DNA from: Xanthomarina sp035306605
GTDB taxonomy: Bacteria; Bacteroidota; Bacteroidia; Flavobacteriales; Flavobacteriaceae
Assembly (NCBI GenBank): GCA_035306605.1
Contig: DATGNR010000035.1
DNA length: 64,000 nt
Reading direction: 5' to 3' (one strand)
This document shows, one piece after another, positions 8,884 through 17,806 of this stretch (positions within the stretch are counted from its first letter, which is position 1; the number at the start of each line of letters is the position of its first letter). The position numbers were made by a program, and so were the translations under genes. Below the pieces are notes generated by a model. That model did not search any database, was not told the DNA's origin, and saw nothing but the letters and a program-made list of their open reading frames with translations.

Positions 8884-9525
8884 TTACTTTCTACCAAAAT
8901 CGGCTGGAATTTCTCCCCAAGCTTTGGTTTCCCATTTTACTATTACAGTTTTATAGGTATTTGTTTTTAGCCAGTTTACCGCTCTATCAACCAATTCGAA
9001 TACAGGTTTGTTTTTTTCGTTACGCTCTAGTTTGGTATTACAAGTTTTCTTAGCAATCCAACTCATAGCTGTTTTAGAGTCTGTATAAATAATCCTGTCG
9101 CTATTATTTTGTTTTAAAAATGCAAGGCCATGTACTAAGGCTAAGAATTCCCCAATATTATTGGTTCCTTCCTCAAAAGGCCCTTGAATAAAAAGTTGTT
9201 TTTTTGTTTTAGTATCCACTCCACGATATTCCATAATTCCAGGATTTCCACTTGAAGCCGCATCTACCGAAATAGAATTATAGTTTGGTTGCCCAATTTT
9301 ATTAAGTTGATCCGTTGAAAGGTTTGAACTAAACTTTTTAGCTTTCCCTATAAAATCCTTATAATTACCATTATAGGCCTTTTTAGCAGCCTCAAAAGTT
9401 TCAAAAGATTTGTATTGAGCTCCTTCAAAATCCTTTATTTGGGCTTTACAGTCGGCCCAGGACTCAAAGATTCCTGTTTTTTTACCTTTCCAAACGGTGT
9501 AATATTTGTTTTTCTTTTTACTCAT
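8884..9525 (-). CDS. rnhA: Ribonuclease H with N-terminal viroplasmin-type domain
   Basis: A 213-residue RNase HI that cuts RNA in RNA-DNA hybrids. The first 50 or so residues (KYYTVWKGKKTGIFESW and following) are the small RNA/DNA-hybrid-binding domain shared with eukaryotic RNase H1 and caulimovirus viroplasmin. The catalytic domain shows the acidic residues in SVDAASSGNPG, GEFLALVHGLAFL, IYTDSKTAM and IPADFGRK. I chose the ATG at 9525; a TTG five codons upstream is also in frame. It lies downstream of purN in the same direction with 115 bp between them. Confidence 0.9.
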   Translation of the reverse strand: MSKKKNKYYTVWKGKKTGIFESWADCKAQIKDFEGAQYKSFETFEAAKKAYNGNYKDFIGKAKKFSSNLSTDQLNKIGQPNYNSISVDAASSGNPGIMEYRGVDTKTKKQLFIQGPFEEGTNNIGEFLALVHGLAFLKQNNSDRIIYTDSKTAMSWIAKKTCNTKLERNEKNKPVFELVDRAVNWLKTNTYKTVIVKWETKAWGEIPADFGRK

Positions 9526-9640
9526 TTTTAGCAACCACAAAAGTGAATATCATTTTTTTTAGTTCAAGGGCAGATTAACTCCTAATCATTCTAAGTATAG
9601 CCAACAAGGTTGGTCTTGTTTAAAAACAGGTTCGAAACTC

Positions 9641-10219
9641 TTAATTATGAGTTTTATTTTTTAATATTTTTTCAACTACTAACGGGAAATGTTCCATTTC
9701 CAATTTATGGATTTTTGCGGCTACATCCTCAGAACTATCTGAATCAAGTACTTCGCATTTCTCCTGAAAAATAATGGCTCCCTCGTCATAATTCTCATTT
9801 ACATAATGAATAGTAATACCTGTTTCAACCTCTTTATTAGCCACAACCGCTTCATGTACAAAATTACCATACATCCCTTTTCCGCCGTACTTAGGTAAAA
9901 GAGCCGGGTGAATATTTATCACTTTATTCGGAAATTCTTTTAAAATAGCTTCTGGAAACTTCCATAAAAAACCAGCTAACACGATTAAGTCGGGCTTATT
10001 CGCCTTTAAAAGGTCTAGGATATTATCCGTTTTAGTAAAGGCTATTCTATTAAAAGACAAGGCGCTAACCTCCAATTTTTTAGCCCGATCTAAAACTTTG
10101 GCATGGGGATTGTTAGTCAGAATTAGAATAACAGAAGCAAAAGAACTGTTTTTAAAATAAGTGATTAAATTTTCAGCATTAGTTCCACTTCCGGAAGCAA
10201 AAATTACAATACGTTTCAT
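9641..10219 (-). CDS. purN: Phosphoribosylglycinamide formyltransferase
   Basis: A 192-residue GAR transformylase that moves a formyl group from 10-formyl-tetrahydrofolate to GAR, the third step of purine synthesis. The phosphate-binding GSGTNAENLI is at 10-19. The catalytic triad is visible as N102 and H104 (INIHPALLPKYGG) and D145 (NENYDEGAII). Length matches the bacterial enzyme. It is divergent from acpP across a 283-bp gap, an arrangement familiar in Flavobacteriaceae. A TAnnTTTG-like box on the minus strand (10284 to 10277) could drive it, but such matches are frequent in AT-rich DNA. Confidence 0.95.
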   Translation of the reverse strand: MKRIVIFASGSGTNAENLITYFKNSSFASVILILTNNPHAKVLDRAKKLEVSALSFNRIAFTKTDNILDLLKANKPDLIVLAGFLWKFPEAILKEFPNKVINIHPALLPKYGGKGMYGNFVHEAVVANKEVETGITIHYVNENYDEGAIIFQEKCEVLDSDSSEDVAAKIHKLEMEHFPLVVEKILKNKTHN

Positions 10220-10463
10220 CTATTAGTATTAATAAATCTATAATAGTTTAATATATAGATTGGTGAAAATAGTGTTCAAATTTAAAAGAATGTTTGCGAA
10301 TATGGTTGATACTTGCTTTATTTACAAATTAAATTGCGCCGTTATTCAAACAAAAAAGATTAAATATTAACAATTAGAAGGTAAAATTAAATTACTTCAG
10401 GGTTATTTACTAAATTACATGCACATTTTTATAGTAAAGGTGTGTTATAAGAATAAAGTTTTT

Positions 10464-10471
10464 TATTTTTG
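10464..10471 (+). promoter_or_regulatory. Candidate promoter of the acpP-fabF-rnc operon
   Basis: TATTTTTG matches TAnnTTTG, 31 bp before the acpP ATG. Nineteen bases upstream of it is TGTG (10441-10444), one mismatch from the TTTG -33 box. The implied leader is about 25 nt. Confidence 0.5.
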
Positions 10472-10502
10472 CCAACTAATTAAAACTTAAAATTAAAAGA
10501 TT

Positions 10503-10739
10503 ATGTCAGACATTGCATCAAGAGTAAAAGCGATTATCGTAGACAAATTAGGTGTTGATGAGAACGAAGTTGTTACTGAAGCTAGCTTCACAAACGATTT
10601 AGGAGCAGATTCATTAGACACTGTTGAATTAATAATGGAATTCGAAAAAGAATTTGATATCCAAATTCCAGATGATCAAGCTGAAAACATTGCAACAGTT
10701 GGTCAAGCTATCTCTTATATAGAAGAAGCTAAAAAATAA
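10503..10739 (+). CDS. acpP: Acyl carrier protein
   Basis: A 78-residue acidic acyl carrier protein of type II fatty-acid synthesis. The 4'-phosphopantetheine attachment serine is S37 in GADSLDTVEL. Size, charge and the helical pattern are those of AcpP. It is the first gene of an operon, followed after 12 bp by fabF and then rnc. Confidence 0.97.
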   Translation: MSDIASRVKAIIVDKLGVDENEVVTEASFTNDLGADSLDTVELIMEFEKEFDIQIPDDQAENIATVGQAISYIEEAKK

Positions 10740-10751
10740 TTCACAAAACTT

Positions 10752-12002
10752 ATGGAATTAAGGCGAGTTGTAATTACTGGTTTAGGAGCACTTACACCTA
10801 TAGGCAATACCAAAGATGAATTTTGGGAAGCGCTTGTAAGTGGTAAAAGTGGTGCTGCACCTATAACATATTTTGACACTGAAAAGTTCAAGACCAAATT
10901 CGCCTGTGAATTAAAAAACTTTAACGCAACTGATTTTCTTGATAGAAAAGAAGCTCGAAAAATGGATAAGTTTACTCAGTATGCTATGGTGGCTTCAGAT
11001 GAAGCCATTGCAGATTCTAAGTTAGACCTTTCCGTTGTAGACAAACTTAAGGTTGGAGTTATTTGGGGAGCAGGAATTGGTGGATTGGAAACATTTCAAG
11101 AGGAAGTTTTAAACTTTGCAGCTGGAGATGGGACCCCTAGGTTTAACCCATTTTTTATTCCAAAAATGATTGCAGATATAGCGCCTGGTAATATTTCCAT
11201 TAAACATGGATTTATGGGGCCTAACTATACAACTGTATCTGCTTGTGCTTCGGCCGCAAACGCTATGATTGATGCTTTAAACTATATACGTTTAGGACAT
11301 TGTGATGTAGTCGTTACCGGAGGAAGTGAAGCAGCTGTAACCATTGCAGGAATGGGTGGGTTTAATGCCATGCATGCTTTATCAACAAGAAACGAAAGTC
11401 CAGAAACAGCCTCAAGACCTTTTGATGCAACCAGAGATGGTTTCGTATTAGGTGAAGGTGCTGGAGCAATAGTTCTTGAAGAATATGAGCACGCCAAAGC
11501 AAGAGGTGCAAAAATTTATGCCGAAGTTGTTGGAGGAGGTTTATCTTCCGACGCTTATCATATGACTGCACCACATCCTGAAGGAATTGGCGTTATTGCT
11601 GTAATGAAGAATTGTTTAAATAATGCTGGAATCAAACCTGAAGAAGTTGATCATATCAACACACATGGTACCTCTACTCCTCTTGGGGATGTAGCTGAAT
11701 TAAAGGCCATTTCTGAAGTGTTTGGTGAGCATGCTAAAAACATCAATATTAATTCTACAAAATCCATGACTGGACATTTGTTAGGAGCTGCTGGAGCTAT
11801 TGAATCTATTGCTGCTATTTTAACTATAGAGCATGGTATCGTACCTCCGACAATCAATCATTCGGTTGCAGATGAAAATATTGATCCTGAATTGAATTTG
11901 ACATTAAACAAGGCACAGAAACGCGACGTTAAAGTAGCTATGAGCAATACTTTCGGTTTTGGAGGACACAATGCCTGTGTATTGTTCAAAAAACTAGATT
12001 AA
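10752..12002 (+). CDS. fabF: 3-oxoacyl-[ACP] synthase II
   Basis: A 416-residue condensing enzyme that elongates acyl-ACP with malonyl-ACP. The Cys-His-His catalytic set is complete: C165 in TVSACASAAN, H305 in INTHGTSTPLGD and H342 in KSMTGHLLGAAGAIES, with K337 beside it. The C-terminal NTFGFGGHN motif is typical of FabF. It is co-transcribed with acpP, whose product carries its substrates. A terminator-like hairpin begins 33 bp after its stop codon, inside the next gene. Confidence 0.96.
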   Translation: MELRRVVITGLGALTPIGNTKDEFWEALVSGKSGAAPITYFDTEKFKTKFACELKNFNATDFLDRKEARKMDKFTQYAMVASDEAIADSKLDLSVVDKLKVGVIWGAGIGGLETFQEEVLNFAAGDGTPRFNPFFIPKMIADIAPGNISIKHGFMGPNYTTVSACASAANAMIDALNYIRLGHCDVVVTGGSEAAVTIAGMGGFNAMHALSTRNESPETASRPFDATRDGFVLGEGAGAIVLEEYEHAKARGAKIYAEVVGGGLSSDAYHMTAPHPEGIGVIAVMKNCLNNAGIKPEEVDHINTHGTSTPLGDVAELKAISEVFGEHAKNININSTKSMTGHLLGAAGAIESIAAILTIEHGIVPPTINHSVADENIDPELNLTLNKAQKRDVKVAMSNTFGFGGHNACVLFKKLD

Positions 12003-12011
12003 AAACTACGA

Positions 12012-12749
12012 ATGAAACGCATTCGAAACATATTAAATTCCCGTTCTAAAAGTGACGGGAATTTTTTTGTGTTTATTCACAAAATCCTTGGCTTTAAGCC
12101 CAAAACCTTAAATTACTATAAAACGGCGTTCACACATCGTTCTATGAACATTAAGGATAGTCAAGGTAATACCGTTAATTACGAACGCTTAGAGTTTTTA
12201 GGAGACGCTATGTTGGGTGCTGTTATAGCTTCCCATTTGTATTCAGAAGTCCCAAGTGGAGACGAAGGTTACTTAACCAAAATGCGCTCTAAAATTGTAA
12301 GTCGTGAACATTTAAACGAATTAGGCAAAGGCCTCCATCTTATAGACCGCGTTGAAAGTAAAATACCAAAAGGACAATTTGGGGATAATATTCACGGGAA
12401 CTTATTTGAAGCATTAATAGGCGCTATTTTCCTTGATAGAGGATATAAATATTGCGAAAAATTCATCTTCAAAACTGTCATTATTCCTTATGTGAATATT
12501 GAAACTCTCGAAGGAAAAGTCATCAGCTATAAAAGTTTGTTGATAGAATGGTGTCAAAAAGAAAAGAAAACCTTCGATTACAACGTATATGAAGACACAG
12601 GAAAAGATGAAGTAAGACATTTTTCTGTAAAACTATCCATAGATAACCGAGTGGTATCCAAAGCACGAGCTACCTCCAAAAAGAAAGCAGAAGAAAAGGC
12701 TTCAAAACGCGCTTTTTTCGTGTTTCAAAAACAAATCTCAAAGGAATAA
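12012..12749 (+). CDS. rnc: Ribonuclease III
   Basis: A 245-residue double-stranded-RNA endonuclease used in rRNA maturation and mRNA processing. The signature NYERLEFLGDAML (57-69) contains the catalytic acidic residues E61 and D65, and a second acidic site is at E133 in LFEALIGA. A double-stranded-RNA-binding domain occupies about 175-243. It follows fabF by 9 bp. The start at 12012 gives MKRIRNILNSRSKSDGNFF, which I consider the normal beginning for this clade. Codons 8 to 19 of this frame form a strong intrinsic-terminator-like hairpin (12035-12068), which may lower rnc expression relative to acpP-fabF or be a processing target. Confidence 0.94.
   Translation: MKRIRNILNSRSKSDGNFFVFIHKILGFKPKTLNYYKTAFTHRSMNIKDSQGNTVNYERLEFLGDAMLGAVIASHLYSEVPSGDEGYLTKMRSKIVSREHLNELGKGLHLIDRVESKIPKGQFGDNIHGNLFEALIGAIFLDRGYKYCEKFIFKTVIIPYVNIETLEGKVISYKSLLIEWCQKEKKTFDYNVYEDTGKDEVRHFSVKLSIDNRVVSKARATSKKKAEEKASKRAFFVFQKQISKE
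12035..12068 (+). terminator. Intrinsic-terminator-like hairpin inside the start of rnc
   Basis: A perfect 10-bp stem (AAATTCCCGT at 12035-12044, ACGGGAATTT at 12055-12064) with a 10-nt loop is followed by more T, giving seven T in a row (12062-12068). It lies 33 bp after the fabF stop codon but within the rnc reading frame. It could terminate part of the acpP-fabF transcript, act as an attenuator that translation of rnc keeps open, or be an RNase III target. Confidence 0.6.
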
Positions 12750-12845
12750 TACCGCTACCATTTATTTAATACAATACTGTTAAGATTAATAAAAACTTAA
12801 CGTATTATAGGCGATATATTATATCTTTACATAGCTGAAATTATC

Positions 12846-13331
12846 ATGGCAATAAAAAAACTAAGCTTGGACGATTTTTTTGATGATGAAGGTTTTACCT
12901 TAATCGGAATTCATACATCTCTAGAAGATTACAGGCTTGCTTATCTACTAAATTCAAAATTAAAAATCCATTTAAAGAGGAAAAAACACGATATAGATTT
13001 TAGTAATAACGCTTGGTATTCTATATACGAGTGGGACGATGAAAAACAATTGGTAACATGGAATTTAGTTTCCAATATATGCAAATTAGAAACTACCAAT
13101 TCAGAAATAAGCAACAGCCTTTTTTCAGATTCTGGAAATTTTACAGAAACATTCTATTTACTTCCTGAACTGAAAAAAGTGAATTTTTTATTAAAAATAT
13201 CAGATGAGCAATTAGCATTCAGTGAAACCCAAAGATTAATCAATGATATTCAGGACATACCTCAAATTGTAACTGCATATTCTATTGATATAGATACACT
13301 TAAATCTAAAAACAATTTAATATTTAATTAA
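12846..13331 (+). CDS. IPExxxVDY-family protein of unknown function
   Basis: A 161-residue cytoplasmic protein of the small Bacteroidota family named after an IPExxxVDY signature. Here the signature reads LPELKKVNF (106-114), so two of the three final positions differ from the name. There is no signal peptide or membrane segment. It starts 96 bp after rnc, with TATCTTTA at 12823-12830 as a possible -7 box. Its stop codon overlaps the pyk start codon by one base (TAATG), so translation of pyk is probably coupled to it. Constant linkage to pyk and rnc suggests a housekeeping role, but none is known to me. Confidence 0.8.
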   Translation: MAIKKLSLDDFFDDEGFTLIGIHTSLEDYRLAYLLNSKLKIHLKRKKHDIDFSNNAWYSIYEWDDEKQLVTWNLVSNICKLETTNSEISNSLFSDSGNFTETFYLLPELKKVNFLLKISDEQLAFSETQRLINDIQDIPQIVTAYSIDIDTLKSKNNLIFN

Positions 13332-14773
13332 TGTTAAAAAGAAAAAAAACTAAAATTGTAGCCACCTTAGGCCCAGCAACTAGCACGAAGAAAGTTCTAA
13401 AAGGAATGTTAGATGAAGGAGCTAACGTGTTTAGAATTAACTTTTCGCATGCCAACTACGACGATGTAAAGGAGCGCATTAAAATGATTCGTGAATTAAA
13501 CGAAGAATACGGATATAACGCTGCCATTCTAGCCGATTTACAAGGTCCAAAATTACGAGTTGGAACCATGAAAGGAGAGGTTTTTGTTAATGAAGGAGAT
13601 GAAATAGTTTTTGCCACTGGCAAACGATTTGAAGGAACCAAGGAGCGTGTTTATATGACTTACGATAAGTTTCCAGAAGACGCACAGCCTGGTGAAAGAA
13701 TTCTTTTAGACGATGGAAAACTGATTTTTGAAGTAGTATCTTCCGACAGAAAAACTGAAGTAGTAGCTCGTGTAATACAAGGTGGTCCTTTACGTTCTAA
13801 AAAAGGAGTTAATCTTCCTAATACGAACATTTCACAACCAGCACTTACGGAAAAAGATATAGAAGACGCCCTTTTTGCTATAGAACAAAAAGTAGATTGG
13901 ATAGCCCTTTCCTTTGTACGTCATGCTGAAGACTTAATGCAATTAGAAGAATTAATAAGTAAGCATAGTGATCATAAAATTCCAATTATTGCTAAAATTG
14001 AAAAACCTGAAGCGGTAGAAAATATCGACAAAATTGTTGCTTACTGCGATGGTTTGATGGTGGCTCGTGGTGATTTAGGGGTTGAAATTCCAGCTGAAGA
14101 AGTTCCATTAATTCAAAAACAACTCGTTTTAAGAGCGAAACAGGCTAGAATTCCTGTAATTATAGCTACACAAATGATGGAAACCATGATTTCCAGCCTT
14201 ACTCCTACCAGAGCCGAAGTAAACGATGTTGCTAACTCGGTGATGGATGGTGCAGACGCGGTAATGCTTTCAGGTGAAACTTCTGTAGGAAGCTATCCTG
14301 TTCAAGTAATTAGACAAATGGCTAATATTATTAAAAGCGTGGAAGATTCGCCTTTAATTAAAGTCCCACAGGTTCCACCTCATATTCGTACCAAACGATT
14401 TATAACAAAATCTATATGTTACCATGCGGCTAATATGGCAAACGAAATTGATGCTAAAGCTATTTCTACCTTGACGAATAGTGGATATACCGCATTTCAA
14501 ATTTCTGCTTGGAGACCAAGTGCCCATATTTTAGTATTTACTTCTAACCGACGCATTTTAACTCAATTAAGTTTACTTTGGGGAGTTGAAGCATTTCATT
14601 ATGATAAATTTGTTAGTACAGACGAAACCATAGAGGATGTTAACACGATAGCTTGTCAAAAAGGGTTTTTAGAAGTTGGAGATATGTTAGTAAGCTTAGC
14701 AGCTATGCCAATTCAAGAAAAAGGAATGGTAAATACGTTGCGTATTACTGAAATTACAAACAATAACTTTTAA
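13331..14773 (+). CDS. pyk: Pyruvate kinase
   Basis: A 480-residue glycolytic enzyme converting phosphoenolpyruvate and ADP to pyruvate and ATP. Visible motifs are TLGPAT near the start, RINFSHA, LADLQGPKLRVG, the active-site signature IAKIEKPEAVENID, MVARGDLGVEIP and MLSGETSVGSYP. The C-terminal allosteric domain is present and of normal length. It is translationally coupled to the preceding small gene through a TAATG overlap and is followed by a 17-bp-stem terminator. Confidence 0.97.
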   Translation: MLKRKKTKIVATLGPATSTKKVLKGMLDEGANVFRINFSHANYDDVKERIKMIRELNEEYGYNAAILADLQGPKLRVGTMKGEVFVNEGDEIVFATGKRFEGTKERVYMTYDKFPEDAQPGERILLDDGKLIFEVVSSDRKTEVVARVIQGGPLRSKKGVNLPNTNISQPALTEKDIEDALFAIEQKVDWIALSFVRHAEDLMQLEELISKHSDHKIPIIAKIEKPEAVENIDKIVAYCDGLMVARGDLGVEIPAEEVPLIQKQLVLRAKQARIPVIIATQMMETMISSLTPTRAEVNDVANSVMDGADAVMLSGETSVGSYPVQVIRQMANIIKSVEDSPLIKVPQVPPHIRTKRFITKSICYHAANMANEIDAKAISTLTNSGYTAFQISAWRPSAHILVFTSNRRILTQLSLLWGVEAFHYDKFVSTDETIEDVNTIACQKGFLEVGDMLVSLAAMPIQEKGMVNTLRITEITNNNF

Positions 14774-14820
14774 GAATTATACAAAGATTGTTATTCTTTA
14801 ATACCCAAAAATTTTTAAAT

Positions 14821-14865
14821 AACACGAATACTTATTTCACCTTATAAATAAGTATTCGTGTTTTC
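14821..14865 (+). terminator. Intrinsic terminator after pyk
   Basis: A perfect 17-bp stem (14821-14837 and 14846-14862) with an 8-nt loop ends in TTTT, 47 bp after the pyk stop. A second, weak hairpin (AAGCC / GGCTT at about 14878-14897) followed by seven T lies just downstream. Confidence 0.85.
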
Positions 14866-14932
14866 AATTTTTAATATAAGCCGTTCTCAGAGGCTTTTTT
14901 TATTTTTCACAACTCACAAGGAGTGCCGAGTT

Positions 14933-16528
14933 TCAATCAACCGCTTCCGCATTATTAAATTCAATTGTGAACATACTTTTACCTTCATTACTATAGCTAA
15001 CCGTACCCTTTAATTGTTTGGTAAGTATATAAATTAATTGCATCCCAAGAGAATCGGAATTTTCTAAAACAAAATCCTTTGGTAATCCAGGACCATTATC
15101 TGAATAGACTAGAATATACGAGCCATTATTAGGTGTAATGTTTATTTCAAGACTATTGGATCTATTAGGTTTAAAAGCGTATTTATATGAATTTGTAATT
15201 AATTCATTTAAAATCAACCCAAATGAAGACATCGTCTCTGAGTCGAGAATAATATCCTCTGAAATATTTATTGTTTTCTTTGGTAGAATATCCTTATTAC
15301 CAATTATTTCTTCAATAAATTCAATCAGCTGATTGACATATTCAAAGGTATTTACATCTTGCAAATTTGTGCTTCCATATAATTTCTCATGCACCAAAGC
15401 CATGGATTGTATTCTATTCCTACTTTGTTCTAAAGCCGCTAAAATTTTAGGGTCCTCATATTCACCTTCTTGTAAGGTTAGCAAGTTGGCTATCATTTGC
15501 ATGTTATTTTTTACACGATGATGTATTTCTTTAATTAAAGTATTTATTTTATCCAGTTTATACTTTAGTCGGTTATTCTTTTCCTCAATTTCTTCATTAG
15601 CTAAAATCAACCGATTATTTAGGCTTCTATTTTTTTTAATTTGCATCAATACAATAAAAGAAAAAAGAGACAGTGAACCATACCAAATATAGGTTACTAT
15701 ATATACGATTTTTGGACTTTTAGGCGGAATTTTATAGGCGCTGCCTACTGTTAATTTTAAACCAAAAACATCTAAATCTGAATAGATAAAATGCTCTTCA
15801 GCCACATTAAAATTCTTATAGTAAGAATCGTCCCGAGATGTATTGAATATTTCCGTATTATCATAAATAACCTCACGCGTAATGTCAATAGAGTCGTTCA
15901 CTACAAAGCTGTGCATAAAATGTTCGCTATTGAGTCCATTATAAAAATACTCTAATAAATACTTTACATTTAAAATAGACGAGAAGTAGCCTACCACTTC
16001 ATTCTCAGAATTTTTAACTCTAAAATTAAAAGGGAATCCAGTCCATCCTTCGCGTAAATTAATAGGAGCATATAATCTAATTTTATCTGTCTCCATTAAC
16101 TTGTTTAACTCCTGAATTTCTTCCTCTGTTCTTAAATCTTTCACATTAAGCCCTACTAATCCAGGCGCATCCAATTCGGTTGGAGAAACAACAAATTTAA
16201 ACTCGTGGTTGGTATTAATATAATCAACAACAATAGAATCCTTGAAGTTCAAATCTCGTAATAGATCGTTTAAAAAACCTTGAAACTCCGTTTCATTAGG
16301 AAACACCTTAACATTTTCAATATGAGACCGGATGGAAGAAACTAAAACAGAATAAACATCGATTCCTGCTTTTGCCCTAATAACAGCATCTGAGTGGAAT
16401 TTCAATAATTCGTTACTATTTTTTGTTTTAAGTGAGTTGCTATAATCCTGAAGAAGAGATTGTATAATACCTGCTCCTATTATAATTGCAAATATTAATA
16501 CGATATAATATTTATATGTTTTGAGCAT
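14933..16528 (-). CDS. Sensor histidine kinase, HisKA_2 type
   Basis: A 531-residue membrane sensor kinase. Membrane segments are at about 8-26 and 275-296, enclosing a 250-residue extracytoplasmic domain that resembles a CHASE/Cache-type sensor in layout only. A short coiled coil follows (about 300-330). The phosphoacceptor region EIHHRVKNNMQM (H336) is HisKA_2, the family with LytS-like and photoreceptor kinases. The ATPase domain shows the N box LILNELITNSYKYAF and the G box YSDNGPGLP. No response regulator is adjacent, so it is an orphan here. It has no obvious operon partner and is separated from dinB by 127 bp. Confidence 0.88.
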   Translation of the reverse strand: MLKTYKYYIVLIFAIIIGAGIIQSLLQDYSNSLKTKNSNELLKFHSDAVIRAKAGIDVYSVLVSSIRSHIENVKVFPNETEFQGFLNDLLRDLNFKDSIVVDYINTNHEFKFVVSPTELDAPGLVGLNVKDLRTEEEIQELNKLMETDKIRLYAPINLREGWTGFPFNFRVKNSENEVVGYFSSILNVKYLLEYFYNGLNSEHFMHSFVVNDSIDITREVIYDNTEIFNTSRDDSYYKNFNVAEEHFIYSDLDVFGLKLTVGSAYKIPPKSPKIVYIVTYIWYGSLSLFSFIVLMQIKKNRSLNNRLILANEEIEEKNNRLKYKLDKINTLIKEIHHRVKNNMQMIANLLTLQEGEYEDPKILAALEQSRNRIQSMALVHEKLYGSTNLQDVNTFEYVNQLIEFIEEIIGNKDILPKKTINISEDIILDSETMSSFGLILNELITNSYKYAFKPNRSNSLEINITPNNGSYILVYSDNGPGLPKDFVLENSDSLGMQLIYILTKQLKGTVSYSNEGKSMFTIEFNNAEAVD

Positions 16529-16655
16529 TCACATTTTGACTTAACACTATGACTTATTAGAACTCTAGCATACAAGATAATTAAAAATGAAAAAAAACTC
16601 ACCTAAATTACTCGTTAATTTTGAATACATCGTCGTGTTTCTATTCCCAGGCGAA

Positions 16656-17768
16656 CTAAAAATCAAACTTTAATTGAACATCTACATATTTAGACAACTC
16701 CTCTTGAGTCCTTGGTTTAGATTTTTCGTTGTTTAAATTCGACATAGAAATACCTAGTAATCGAACGGAATTACTTAATTTTTCTTGATAAAGCAGATCC
16801 TTAGCTACATCTAAAATCAAGTTTTTATCTCTAATAAAATAAGGTAAAGTTTTACTTCGTGTATGTAATGTAAAATCGCTGTACTTAATTTTTAGGGTGA
16901 CTGTTTTCCCTGAAACGTCGCTTTTCACTAAGCGTTTAGAAACCTCTTCTGCTATATGATTTAATTTTTCAAGCATAAATATTTCACTCGATAAATTTTC
17001 GTGGAACGTCCGTTCGGCTGCTAAAGATTTTCTGGTTCTATGAGGTCTCACTTCCGAATTGTGTATGCCTCGAACAATATGATAATAAAAACTTCCAGAT
17101 TTTCCGAAATGTTCCTCTAAATACTCTATAGATTTCAGTTTTAAATCTTTTCCAGTAAAGATTCCCAATTGGTACATTTTTTCAGCAGTTACCTTTCCTA
17201 CCCCATAAAACTTTCTAATATCTAAGGCCTCTAAAAAGTCTATTACTTCTTCTGGATTTACTGTTTTTTGGCCGTTAGGTTTATTGAAATCACTAGCTAT
17301 TTTAGCCACAAATTTATTAATGGAAATTCCTGCAGAGGCTGTTAAACCTACTTCGTTAAAAATGCGTTCCCTAATTTCCTTTGCAATTAAACTGGCACTC
17401 GGATTTCCCTTTTTATTTTCGGTAACATCTAAATAAGCTTCGTCTAAAGAAAGCGGCTCTACCAAATCGGTATACTCGTGGAATATTTTTCTTATTTGTT
17501 TTGAGATTTCATGATATCTATCGAATCGTGGTTTTACAAAAATAAGATCTGGACAATTACGTTTAGCCTGAGCTCCACTTATAGCGCTTCTAACGCCATA
17601 TTTTCTTGCTTCATAACTAGCGGCTGCCACCACCCCTCTTGTCCCGCCTCCTCCCACTGCAATTGGTTTTCCTTTAAGTTCGGGATTATCCATTTGTTCA
17701 ACAGACGCATAAAAGGCGTCCATATCAACATGAATAATCTTTCTAATAGGTAAATTGTCTTGCATCAT
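16656..17768 (-). CDS. dinB: DNA polymerase IV
   Basis: A 370-residue Y-family translesion polymerase. The palm motifs HVDMDAFYASVEQ (the first catalytic aspartates) and PLSLDEAYLDVTE (the second acidic pair) are intact, followed by helix-hairpin-helix and little-finger regions. The C-terminus DVQLKFDF ends in a hydrophobic tail that could serve as a sliding-clamp contact, which is an inference. Two ATGs occur in tandem (17768 and 17765) and either may be the start. It is divergent from the next gene across 38 bp, so the two promoters must overlap. Confidence 0.95.
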   Translation of the reverse strand: MMQDNLPIRKIIHVDMDAFYASVEQMDNPELKGKPIAVGGGGTRGVVAAASYEARKYGVRSAISGAQAKRNCPDLIFVKPRFDRYHEISKQIRKIFHEYTDLVEPLSLDEAYLDVTENKKGNPSASLIAKEIRERIFNEVGLTASAGISINKFVAKIASDFNKPNGQKTVNPEEVIDFLEALDIRKFYGVGKVTAEKMYQLGIFTGKDLKLKSIEYLEEHFGKSGSFYYHIVRGIHNSEVRPHRTRKSLAAERTFHENLSSEIFMLEKLNHIAEEVSKRLVKSDVSGKTVTLKIKYSDFTLHTRSKTLPYFIRDKNLILDVAKDLLYQEKLSNSVRLLGISMSNLNNEKSKPRTQEELSKYVDVQLKFDF

Positions 17769-17780
17769 GTAAATTTATAA

Positions 17781-17788
17781 TATCTTTA
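17781..17788 (+). promoter_or_regulatory. Candidate -7 box in the dinB divergent promoter region
   Basis: TATCTTTA, one mismatch from TAnnTTTG, sits 18 bp before the start codon at 17807 in a gap of only 38 bp. The leader would be about 10-12 nt, and the site would share its space with any dinB promoter. Confidence 0.35.
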
Positions 17789-17806
17789 TCGAAACTACAT
17801 CTCAAA

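Noticed and set aside
9602..9619. Inverted repeat AACAAG-6-CTTGTT downstream of purN
   Set aside because: The stem is short and no T run follows in the direction of transcription, so it does not qualify as a terminator, and there is no support for another role.
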